Below, in pieces: positions 44,230 to 52,849 of a DNA stretch of 64,000 bases (positions are counted from its first letter, which is position 1; the number at the start of each line of letters is the position of its first letter). Source of the stretch: Alphaproteobacteria bacterium. Its GTDB lineage: Bacteria; Myxococcota_A; UBA796; CAJQPC01. The notes under the pieces are model-generated. The model worked only from the letters and a program-made list of their open reading frames with translations. It ran no database searches and had not been told where the DNA came from. The DNA is taken from the NCBI GenBank assembly GCA_020632795.1, contig JACKEV010000008.1:620001-684000 (forward strand), in the 5' to 3' direction. Both the position numbers and the translations under genes were made by a program.

Positions 44230-45266
44230 GCCACCTCGTCGCGATGATGGACAGCCGCAGCCAGCTGCACCTGAGGGACGGGGCGCTGGAGGTCCGGCGC
44301 GGGGCGGTCGTGCTGGAGACCCTGCGCCCGCACCAGCTCCGGGAGCTGCAGGTCTGGGGCAACGCCACTCTGACCGCGTCGGCGCGCAACCTGCTGATGC
44401 GGGAGGGGGTCGACGTGGTGTACCTGACCGCCGACGGGCGCTACCGGGGGCGGCTGGTCTCGGCCGAGAGCCGACAGGGGCAGCGCCGCGCGGCGCAGTA
44501 CGCGTTCCTGCACGACCCGGCGCGGCGCCTGGCGCTGGCCCGCGCGGTGGTGAGAGGCAAGCTGGCGAACCAGCGCTGGCTGCTGCTGGCGCGGCAGCGA
44601 TCGCTGCGGGACGAGGGCATCGCGGACGTCCTGGTGGCGCTGCGCGCGAGCATGCGGGCGGTGGACGCGGCGGCGGAACTGGACGTCCTGCGCGGCGTGG
44701 AGGGGGCGGGGGCCCGGCGCTACTTCGCGGGCCTGGCGCGGGCGCTGACCAACCCGGCCTTCCGCTTCGGCGGGCGCAACCGCTACCCGCCGCGGGACCC
44801 GGTGAACGCCTGTCTGTCCTTCGGCTACACCCTGGCGCTGACCCAGGTGGAGCACGCGGTGCGGGCCAGCGGCCTGGACCCCTACCTGGGTGCTCTGCAC
44901 GAGGCGGGGCGCGGCGCCACCTGCCTGGCCCTGGATCTCGTGGAAGAGCTGCGCCCTGCAGTGGACGGGCTGGTCCTGACGCTGCTCAACCGCCGTCAGC
45001 TCTCTCCAGAGGACTTCCGGCGCCCGCTGGCCGACGAGCTGGGCGCGAAGGCCGAGCTGGAGGGCGAGGCGGTGTACCTGGGCGACGTGGGACGGCGGGT
45101 GCTGCTGCGGGAGTGGGAGCGCACGCTGGGCCGTGTGGTCACCCACCCGGTGCGGGAGGATCGCTGGTCACTGCGGGACGCCATCCGGGAGCAGAGCCGG
45201 CAGGTGGCGCGCTGGTTCGAGGGCGACGCCGAGGGCTACGTGCCGCTGAGCTGGGGGAAGCCATGA
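44226..45266 (+). CDS. cas1: CRISPR-associated integrase Cas1
   Basis: A 346-residue Cas1. The N-terminal beta domain includes LRELQVWGNATLTASARNLL, and the catalytic residues are present: Glu159 in RGVEGAGARRYF, His225 in LGALHEAGRG and the Glu in ALDLVEELRP near 240. It joins prespacers to the leader end of the array with Cas2. ATG 44226 overlaps the RT-primase stop (ATGA), and its own stop overlaps cas2 in the same way. The tight coupling suggests a stoichiometric RT-primase-Cas1-Cas2 complex. Confidence 0.93.
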   Translation: MSHLVAMMDSRSQLHLRDGALEVRRGAVVLETLRPHQLRELQVWGNATLTASARNLLMREGVDVVYLTADGRYRGRLVSAESRQGQRRAAQYAFLHDPARRLALARAVVRGKLANQRWLLLARQRSLRDEGIADVLVALRASMRAVDAAAELDVLRGVEGAGARRYFAGLARALTNPAFRFGGRNRYPPRDPVNACLSFGYTLALTQVEHAVRASGLDPYLGALHEAGRGATCLALDLVEELRPAVDGLVLTLLNRRQLSPEDFRRPLADELGAKAELEGEAVYLGDVGRRVLLREWERTLGRVVTHPVREDRWSLRDAIREQSRQVARWFEGDAEGYVPLSWGKP

Positions 45267-45541
45267 GGTTCGTGCTGGCGTATGACGTGGTGGGCGACCG
45301 GCGGCGGGGGCGCTTCTTCAGGCGCCTCAAGCGGCTGCTCATCCCCACCCAGAAGAGCGTGTTCGAGGGCACGCTGGACGCCCGGCAGTTGGCGGCGGTC
45401 GAGCGCCTCATCCACGGGGAGCTGGAGCTGAGCGAGGACGCGGTGCGGGTCTACGCCCTGTGCCGGAGCTGCCAGGGCCTGGTGCGGAGCTACGGCGTGA
45501 TGCCCGAGCCCCGGGACCCGGACGCGCCGATCCTCACCTGA
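45263..45541 (+). CDS. cas2: CRISPR-associated protein Cas2
   Basis: A 92-residue Cas2. It starts MRFVLAYDVVGDRRRGRFF, with the conserved Asp8 after the first strand, and contains KRLLIPTQKSVFEGTLDARQ and VRVYALCRSC. It bridges two Cas1 dimers in the integration complex. Its ATG overlaps the Cas1 stop by 4 bases. It is last of the adaptation genes; 33 bases later comes the membrane protein gene. Confidence 0.93.
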   Translation: MRFVLAYDVVGDRRRGRFFRRLKRLLIPTQKSVFEGTLDARQLAAVERLIHGELELSEDAVRVYALCRSCQGLVRSYGVMPEPRDPDAPILT

Positions 45542-45574
45542 TCGAGAGAGACGACACCACACAAAGGAGAAGTC

Positions 45575-46039
45575 ATGAACGAGAGCCTGGAGCGCGGCGT
45601 GGTCCGCGCCGTCATCGGAGTGCTGGGGGTCGTGGCCATGAGCTACGACGGCGTGAGCCTGGCCGCGGCCTGGGAGCTGGGCGGCCTGGGGGCGGTCGGC
45701 CGAGCCATCAGCGCCATCGGCCTGGGGTGGATGTGCGGGTGGTACTTCACCGTGCGCTTCCAGCCCACCAGCGGCTGGCTCCGCAACACCCTGTTCGCCT
45801 GGACCGGGCATGTGGTCGCGGGCATCACCGCGATGTGCGCGGGGTTGTTCATGGGGGTGATGGACCTGCTGGCCCCGCAGGCCGATGAGATGAGCTTCTT
45901 CGGCTTGACCACGGTGACCTTCGCGCCGGTGGCCAGCTACTTCGCCACCCAGCTCAGCGACGACCGGTCGGTGCACATGGTCAGCGGCTTCGGCATCGGG
46001 GCGCTGACCTACGTGGTGCTGTTCGGCGTGCCCGGGTAG
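45575..46039 (+). CDS. small multi-pass membrane protein beside the CRISPR leader
   Basis: A 154-residue protein with four or five hydrophobic helices: VVRAVIGVLGVVAMSY, VGRAISAIGLGWMCGWYF, HVVAGITAMCAGLFMGVM, TTVTFAPVASYFATQL and HMVSGFGIGALTYVVLFG. There is no signal peptide cleavage site. AAAGGAGAAGTC precedes ATG 45575. It is transcribed with cas2 (33 bases between) and ends about 290 bases before the first repeat. I know no CRISPR family with this sequence. It might be an ancillary pore or a bystander. The GC content is slightly lower than cas1. Confidence 0.75.
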   Translation: MNESLERGVVRAVIGVLGVVAMSYDGVSLAAAWELGGLGAVGRAISAIGLGWMCGWYFTVRFQPTSGWLRNTLFAWTGHVVAGITAMCAGLFMGVMDLLAPQADEMSFFGLTTVTFAPVASYFATQLSDDRSVHMVSGFGIGALTYVVLFGVPG

Positions 46040-46326
46040 GGCTTGGCGAAGCCGCGAGGATGGGGTAGGCTGCTTGGAGCAGGGCCCCCGAGGCCACCCC
46101 GATCGCTCCTTGACATGCGAACCTCCTCCGCTCGGCGAAAACCGAGGTTGTGCCGTTGGGGTTCCCACGGTTCTGGGATCCCCGAGTTGAGGAGGTTTCA
46201 AGTAGAAAGTCGCGAAGCGGTTCCGGCGGAGGTCTTGGCTCTGTCAAGAGTTTTCGCGGCCCCGGACCCGAGGTTCGCAAAACCTGCTGGATTCTTTCAT
46301 GGATGAGGGTGGGTTGGAGAGCCAGG
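46040..46326 (+). promoter_or_regulatory. CRISPR leader region
   Basis: These 287 bases between the membrane protein gene and the first repeat are relatively low in GC for this genome and carry no supported gene. TTGACA at 46110-46115 could be a -35 element, without a convincing -10. An inverted repeat, AACCTCCTC at 46120-46128 and GAGGAGGTT at 46189-46197, could form a hairpin or bind an integration factor. The leader is placed here because the degenerate repeats are at the other end of the array and the repeats point away from it. Confidence 0.7.
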
Positions 46327-49300
46327 GTCTCGGGACCCTCCCCGCTACAGAGGGGATTGAAACAGCCGCACTTGCGCAGCTCGGGATCGTTCGCGTCCGG
46401 TGTGTCTCGGGACCCTCCCCGCTACAGAGGGGATTGAAACTCGGCCGAAACGGACATGAACGCCGGAACGTCCAGCCGTGTCTCGGGACCCTCCCCGCTA
46501 CAGAGGGGATTGAAACTCGAGCCTCGCTTGGAGGCACCTCCAGACGTAGTCTGTCTCGGGACCCTCCCCGCTACAGAGGGGATTGAAACACTTCCCCCAG
46601 GTGAGGGCAGCGCCCAGCCAGTTGGCCAGGTCTCGGGACCCTCCCCGCTACAGAGGGGATTGAAACTTCTCCCACTCAGGAACGAAAACAAAGTCCGTCC
46701 CGGTGGTCTCGGGACCCTCCCCGCTACAGAGGGGATTGAAACTAAAGCCCCATGCGCCAGAGGTTGGTGGGAGGCAAAGCTGTCTCGGGACCCTCCCCGC
46801 TACAGAGGGGATTGAAACTTCGGCGCCCGCTCACCACCAGCACCCGACGGTGCTGGGTCTCGGGACCCTCCCCGCTACAGAGGGGATTGAAACTCGATGT
46901 AGCAGCTTAACGAGTCCCAGCAGTTAACGCTGGGTCTCGGGACCCTCCCCGCTACAGAGGGGATTGAAACATAGCATTCCGACTGGTCCCAGCAGTTGCT
47001 GAGGCCGTTGTCTCGGGACCCTCCCCGCTACAGAGGGGATTGAAACCTGTCGAGCTTCTTGGAGCGGCTTCTCTTGTGCACGAGCGTCTCGGGACCCTCC
47101 CCGCTACAGAGGGGATTGAAACCGGACCCCCCGACGACCCGGAGGACGACACCCAGCCGAGTCTCGGGACCCTCCCCGCTACAGAGGGGATTGAAACACA
47201 GGCCCTCCTCGAAGTCTTGATAGACGAACACCCGCCAGTCTCGGGACCCTCCCCGCTACAGAGGGGATTGAAACGCCCTCCTCCATGAGAAGGGTCTGCA
47301 CGGCATCGGCGTCTCGGGACCCTCCCCGCTACAGAGGGGATTGAAACAAGTCACACCGAACGACCTACCCGAACAACTCGGGTTGTCTCGGGACCCTCCC
47401 CGCTACAGAGGGGATTGAAACAAGCTCAGGCCGGCCGTCACGGGCATGGCCCCGAAGCTGAGTCTCGGGACCCTCCCCGCTACAGAGGGGATTGAAACTG
47501 GGGTCGAGGTATCGATCCACGGGAGTGAGCCACCCACCGGTCTCGGGACCCTCCCCGCTACAGAGGGGATTGAAACGCGTCGCCGTCGCGGGGGACGCTG
47601 AGCTTCGCGTAGGGTCTCGGGACCCTCCCCGCTACAGAGGGGATTGAAACCACCCTCATCGCCCCGAAATCCGGAGCTGACGATGGCGTCTCGGGACCCT
47701 CCCCGCTACAGAGGGGATTGAAACCACGACACACCGCCCAGGGGGGCGAAACGAACGCGATCGGTCTCGGGACCCTCCCCGCTACAGAGGGGATTGAAAC
47801 CTCAACGACCTCCTCTGTTCGTACCGTCTTCATTCCGGTGTCTCGGGACCCTCCCCGCTACAGAGGGGATTGAAACTGGATGACTTTCAGCGTTAATGAA
47901 TTTGCCGTGTTGGACGTCTCGGGACCCTCCCCGCTACAGAGGGGATTGAAACGCGGAAGCCGTCGGCCACCGCGAAGTTCCTGGTGGCAGGTCTCGGGAC
48001 CCTCCCCGCTACAGAGGGGATTGAAACCTGACGGCGTAGGCGAAGCAGTAGGACTGCCCGTTGCGCGTCTCGGGACCCTCCCCGCTACAGAGGGGATTGA
48101 AACCCCTTGATCTCGCCGATGATGGAAGCCCAGGCGTGCGTGGTCTCGGGACCCTCCCCGCTACAGAGGGGATTGAAACGTGATTGATCAACGTGCCCAT
48201 CATGGTCCCAGGTCGATGTCTCGGGACCCTCCCCGCTACAGAGGGGATTGAAACTCGGAGAGGCTCGCCGTGTTGACGTTGACGCCAGCCATGTCTCGGG
48301 ACCCTCCCCGCTACAGAGGGGATTGAAACACTTGACGTCAGGCCGAAGTCCCTTGCCAGCATCCGTTCGGTCTCGGGACCCTCCCCGCTACAGAGGGGAT
48401 TGAAACCAGTTGGCCATTGCTCGTGCGGCCGCCTGTGCATGGCAGTCTCGGGACCCTCCCCGCTACAGAGGGGATTGAAACATCGCCTCTCGGGCGGTGT
48501 GGGCGTCCGCGCTCACCTGGTAGTCTCGGGACCCTCCCCGCTACAGAGGGGATTGAAACGAGGCCCACGGATTCGCTGTATTTGCGATTGCCGTGTCTCG
48601 GGACCCTCCCCGCTACAGAGGGGATTGAAACTCGGTTGAGTGCTCGTCGTTCGCGCTGCGGGTTTGAGGTCTCGGGACCCTCCCCGCTACAGAGGGGATT
48701 GAAACACGCTGCCCTTGATGGGGATGATCATGGTGAGTTCTCCGTCTCGGGACCCTCCCCGCTACAGAGGGGATTGAAACGACCTGGGCGCTGAGCTGCC
48801 CGATGCTCCGCCGGATGACCTCGTCTCGGGACCCTCCCCGCTACAGAGGGGATTGAAACTCGTCTCGCTCGAGGAGGGACTTGACGTCCCGCGGGTCTCG
48901 GGACCCTCCCCGCTACAGAGGGGATTGAAACTTTCAATGTCCAATTGTAGGTCGGGCGGCGTCATGAAGTCGTCTCGGGACCCTCCCCGCTACAGAGGGG
49001 ATTGAAACGAGGACGCGGGCGGCGAAGTTCTTGATGCTCTCAGCCATGTCTCGGGACCCTCCCCGCTACAGAGGGGATTGAAACTTGGCATCAGAGCGGC
49101 CCCATGTTGTACTGTCCCGCGCGTGTCTCGGGACCCTCCCCGCTACAGAGGGGATTGAAACCCGTGCTTGAGCAGGGCCTCGGGAGTATCCCAGAGGTGT
49201 CTCGGGACCCTCCCCGCTACAGAGGGGATTGAAACCCGTGCGACGAACAGCCAGCAGTTGCTGGCTCTTGTCTCGGGACCCTCCCCGCTACAGAGGGGAT

Positions 49301-50819
49301 TGAAACCAAGATGCGCCCGATGATCGGGGACCGGGGCGCTTCGTGTGTCTCGGGACCCTCCCCGCTACAGAGGGGATTGAAACACCCCCCGAGCGATCAC
49401 GCAGCGCGATGATCGTGCGTCTCGGGACCCTCCCCGCTACAGAGGGGATTGAAACGTGAGGGGAGGGCGGGGTAGGACGGTTCAGGAGCATGTTGTCTCG
49501 GGACCCTCCCCGCTACAGAGGGGATTGAAACACTCGAGGTCGGCCACCAGCTGGTTGACGATGGCGTCGTCGTCTCGGGACCCTCCCCGCTACAGAGGGG
49601 ATTGAAACTCGCCATACGGCGCGGACCGCGTACACGTGCCCGTCGAGTCTCGGGACCCTCCCCGCTACAGAGGGGATTGAAACTGGACGACGACGCACAA
49701 AGCGTTCTTGATCCGGTCCTGCGGTCTCGGGACCCTCCCCGCTACAGAGGGGATTGAAACTGGCACCGTCGTCGTCCCGGGTGCACAGAACGACCCAGCG
49801 GTCTCGGGACCCTCCCCGCTACAGAGGGGATTGAAACGCTGAAGAGGGCCTGGGCCTCCGTGATCTCCGCCTGGCGGGTCTCGGGACCCTCCCCGCTACA
49901 GAGGGGATTGAAACAAAAGCTGATGAACAGAACGAACAACATCATGATACCCGTCTCGGGACCCTCCCCGCTACAGAGGGGATTGAAACTCGTTCAACGC
50001 CCCGCTTGATGTGAGCGTGTGCCTTCCCAGTCTCGGGACCCTCCCCGCTACAGAGGGGATTGAAACCTTCGCAGGGAGGGAGCTCATCCAAGTTGCGGCG
50101 ATCTCGTCTCGGGACCCTCCCCGCTACAGAGGGGATTGAAACTAACCAGGCTGCCTATAGCCAGAATTGGCCTCCCGTCTCGGGACCCTCCCCGCTACAG
50201 AGGGGATTGAAACTTTCCTGCCACCAGTCCCATTTTTCGACACTACCCAGGAGTCTCGGGACCCTCCCCGCTACAGAGGGGATTGAAACATCTCAACGAT
50301 CTTCACACGTGGCCAGCGCCCGGGGTCTCGGGACCCTCCCCGCTACAGAGGGGATTGAAACACGAATCAGCTCCGGATGCCGAAGAGGCTGTTGATGTGT
50401 CTCGGGACCCTCCCCGCTACAGAGGGGATTGAAACTTGAAGCTCTGCCAAAGCATCGAACATGGGGTGTCCCCTGTCTCGATACCCTCCCCGCTACAGAG
50501 GGGATTGAAACCACAATACTCCGGATCTGAGTCCGGAGCGCCTCTTCCGAGGTCTCGGGACCCTCCCCGCTACAGAGGGGATTGAAACACGAGTCTCGAG
50601 ACACGAAGACCACGACCAGGTGCTTTCGTCTCGGGACCCTCCCCGCTACAGAGGGGATTGAAACGTTTCACCCTCCCTGGGAATCAGAGCGACGGCGAAC
50701 TCGCGTCTCGGGACCCTCCCCGCTACAGAGGGGATTGAAACACCTTGATGAGAGCAGTACCCCGAGGAACGCGCTCGCTCTGGTCTCGGGACCCTCCCCG
50801 CTACAGAGGGGATTGAAAG
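46327..50819 (+). CRISPR. CRISPR array, 60 repeats and 59 spacers
   Basis: The repeat is 37 bases, starts GTCTCGGGACCCTCC and ends GGGGATTGAAAC. A short stem (TCCCC pairing with GGGGA) leaves the 8-base ATTGAAAC handle. Spacers are 34 to 42 bases, variable as in RNA-targeting or Cas6-type systems. I placed 60 repeat starts at steps of 71-79 bases from 46327 to 50783. All look identical except the one at 50475 (GG changed to AT after GTCTC) and the last at 50783, which ends GAAAG. Decay at the far end supports the leader at 46040-46326 and transcription on the plus strand. No repeat protein genes are inside. Confidence 0.97.
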
Positions 50820-50825
50820 AGCCGA

Positions 50826-50844
50826 ATCAGCAATCATTGCTGAT
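50826..50844 (+). terminator. hairpin just after the array
   Basis: ATCAGCAA-TCA-TTGCTGAT is a perfect 8-base stem with a 3-base loop seven bases after the final repeat. No run of T follows, so it is either a weak terminator of the array transcript or a 3' end stabiliser. The rest of 50820-50993 holds no supported gene. Confidence 0.4.
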
Positions 50845-50993
50845 CGGGCCGCTTTCCCCTCCGAGTCGCCAACCTGCGCCTCCAGGCGTCACAGTGATAG
50901 CAGAATCGCCCATAAAATCGGTGTCTTTCGCGCCCTCCCCAGAATTGGACACAGACCTCCCCCAACCCCCAGCGTCCGTCGAAGGAGACGCGG

Positions 50994-51860
50994 TCAGGCC
51001 GCGTGGGCGGCAGGTGGGCCGCGCCCCATGAGCCCCTCGACGAAGGCGCGGGCGTCGAGTCCGGAGACCCAGGCGCGGGCGTGCTGGAGGAGGGCGAGGA
51101 GGTTCAGGCGGATGAGCCAGAAGGACTTGCGGCGGTGGCGGGCGGCTTCGAACTTGAGCTTGCTCTTCTTCTCGTCGTTGGAGCGCTCGCAGCCGGTGCG
51201 CTTCTTGTAGAACTTCCGATATCCGGCGCTGTTCCGTGCGATGAGGGGGAACAAGCGGGGGTCATCGTGGACGTTCATGTTGAGGACGGGGCCCCACTTC
51301 GTCTCGGGCTGACAGCGCCAATCGGGCTCACCGTCTGGGGCCAGGGGACAGCGTTCGAGCTTCTTGGCCTTGACGGGGCAGAGGAAGACGCTCTGGTTGG
51401 GCCCGCCGGTGCCCCAGGCGGCCATCTCGGCGCCGGCCTGGCACAGCGGGATGGCGCGAGGGCTCAGGGCGATGTCGGGTCGGGTGGGGTGGACGGCGGG
51501 CACCTCGGAGCGCAGCGGGATGACCGGCCGCATGCCCCAATCCATCGCGTGGGCGTGGTTGGCGCGGGCGTCGTGGCCGGCCTCGGCGATGAAGACGGAG
51601 AGGGCGAAGCGGTGGCGCTCATCACGGAGGAGCTCGCCGAGCTGCTCGATGGCCAGGGCACAAGCGCGGTGCTCGCTGTGATCCGCGGGGTCCAGGCGGA
51701 CCAACAGCGGGAGGTCGTGTCCGTCGACCGGAGCGAGCCGCTCGGAGGCGGGGGGCGTCGAAGGTGAAGCGCTCTCGGCAGGCGTCGTGGCCGCGCTTCG
51801 CGTCGGTGCCGCGCTTCGTGTCCGGATCGCAGCGCGCGGTCCGACAGAGGATCCATCACA
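50994..51860 (-). pseudogene. truncated, frameshifted DDE transposase
   Basis: On the minus strand the last 260 residues of a transposase remain: DGHDLPLLVRLDPADHSEHR, then AEAGHDARANHAHAMDWGMR (second Asp region), CPVKAKKLERCPLAPDG, and RTGCERSNDEKKSKLKFEAA followed by HARAW (third acidic residue, Glu-type R-x-x-ER pattern). Upstream of about 51755 the homologous frame changes (DPDTKRGTDAKRGHDACRER, then FTFDA), with a run of six C at the break. A stop blocks the frame further upstream. The N-terminal DNA-binding part and first Asp are missing. It resembles IS1182/IS5-like groups. It is an inactive remnant between the array and the nuclease gene. Confidence 0.7.
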
Positions 51861-51907
51861 ACCACGCCCCCCTCCGCCACGTACATGTGCACCCTCCCGA
51901 GGAGCCC

Positions 51908-52837
51908 ATGTCCCATCCAAGAGAACAGCACCCCAGCCACAACGAGCGCATGCTCACCACCCTGGAGCACATCGCGGGCACCCTGAGCCGCATCGCGGAT
52001 GCCCTGGAGGGCCTTGACGTGGTCGAGCGGCCCGCCGACCCCGAGGAGGCCCCTGCCAACGACCCCGCGCGGGCCGACGCCACGACCTCCGAGGACGGCG
52101 GTGACCCCGAGCGCCTGGAGGCCTTGCGCGCCTTCCTGTCCTCGCGCGGCGTCCGCATCAAGGCCGAGCGGGCGCCGGACCCGGCCGACCCCATCCTCGA
52201 CCGGCTCGCGGTCCTCATGGGGCGGCGCTACCCCGACATCCAGCCCTTCTACACCACCCTGAAGCGCAACCTGAACGACGGGCGGCGCTTCACCCTGAAC
52301 ATGAAGAAGGCGCCCCAGCGGACCCTGTCCACCACCTGCCAGTTCGCCTCCAGGCTCCATGAGGTCGCGTTCCTGGAGGATTACCACTACCAGCGCGCCC
52401 CCCGGTGCCTGCTCCACGCCACCCCCAACCGGATCCCTCGGGCCATCAACTTCCTCACCGGCGGCTGGCTCGAGCGCTACGCGGTCCGCGAGGTGATCGA
52501 CACCCTGCAGGCCCTGCGGCCGGGCGTGCCCTTCGCCTGGCTCAAGAACCCCCAGGTCGTCCTGCCCAACGGCGACGACTTCGAGCTGGACGTGCTGTTC
52601 GAGATCGACGGGCAGGTGCTCTGGCTGGAGCTGAAGACCGGCGACTACCAGCGGCACATCGCGAAGTACGCGCGGGTCAGCCGGCTCCTGGGGCTGGACG
52701 TCTCCCAGAGCTTCATGGTGCTGACCGGCATCCAGGCCGACGCCGCCGCCGAGCTCTCGGCGCTGTTCCACATGACCGTGACGCCGATCGACGCGCTGGG
52801 GGAGACGCTGGAGGGGGTGCTGGGCACGGCGGGGTGA
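51908..52837 (+). CDS. Card1-like PD-(D/E)XK nuclease without a CARF domain
   Basis: A 309-residue protein starting MSHPREQHPSHNERMLTTLE. A short coiled coil (residues 14-35) and acidic linker lead to a helical domain (about 68-175), then a restriction-endonuclease-like core: NFLTGGWLERYAVREVID (Glu189), NGDDFELDVLFEIDG (Asp228) and VLWLELKTGDYQRH (Glu241, Lys243). The order matches the DUF1887/Card1-Can2 nuclease domain (GGxxE, N-ELD, ECK), but the CARF half that binds cyclic oligoadenylate is absent. I recall similar uncharacterised cyanobacterial proteins. It lies 1.1 kb beyond the array. It may be an ancillary CRISPR nuclease gated some other way. Confidence 0.78.
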   Translation: MSHPREQHPSHNERMLTTLEHIAGTLSRIADALEGLDVVERPADPEEAPANDPARADATTSEDGGDPERLEALRAFLSSRGVRIKAERAPDPADPILDRLAVLMGRRYPDIQPFYTTLKRNLNDGRRFTLNMKKAPQRTLSTTCQFASRLHEVAFLEDYHYQRAPRCLLHATPNRIPRAINFLTGGWLERYAVREVIDTLQALRPGVPFAWLKNPQVVLPNGDDFELDVLFEIDGQVLWLELKTGDYQRHIAKYARVSRLLGLDVSQSFMVLTGIQADAAAELSALFHMTVTPIDALGETLEGVLGTAG

Positions 52838-52849
52838 GCCCCCGCCCGC

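Noticed and set aside
40895..46039. A Cas10 or other large type III subunit
   Set aside because: Each frame in the region is accounted for by cas6, RT-primase, cas1, cas2 and the membrane protein. No HD-GGDD or Cas7-like motif was found.
46299..50837. Many short open frames inside the array with repeated peptides such as GPSPLQRGLK and IPSVAGRVPR
   Set aside because: They are translations of the CRISPR repeat in different frames, not proteins.
51003..51767. Plus-strand open frame over the transposase remnant
   Set aside because: It is antisense to clear transposase sequence and has Gly/Glu/Val-rich shadow composition.
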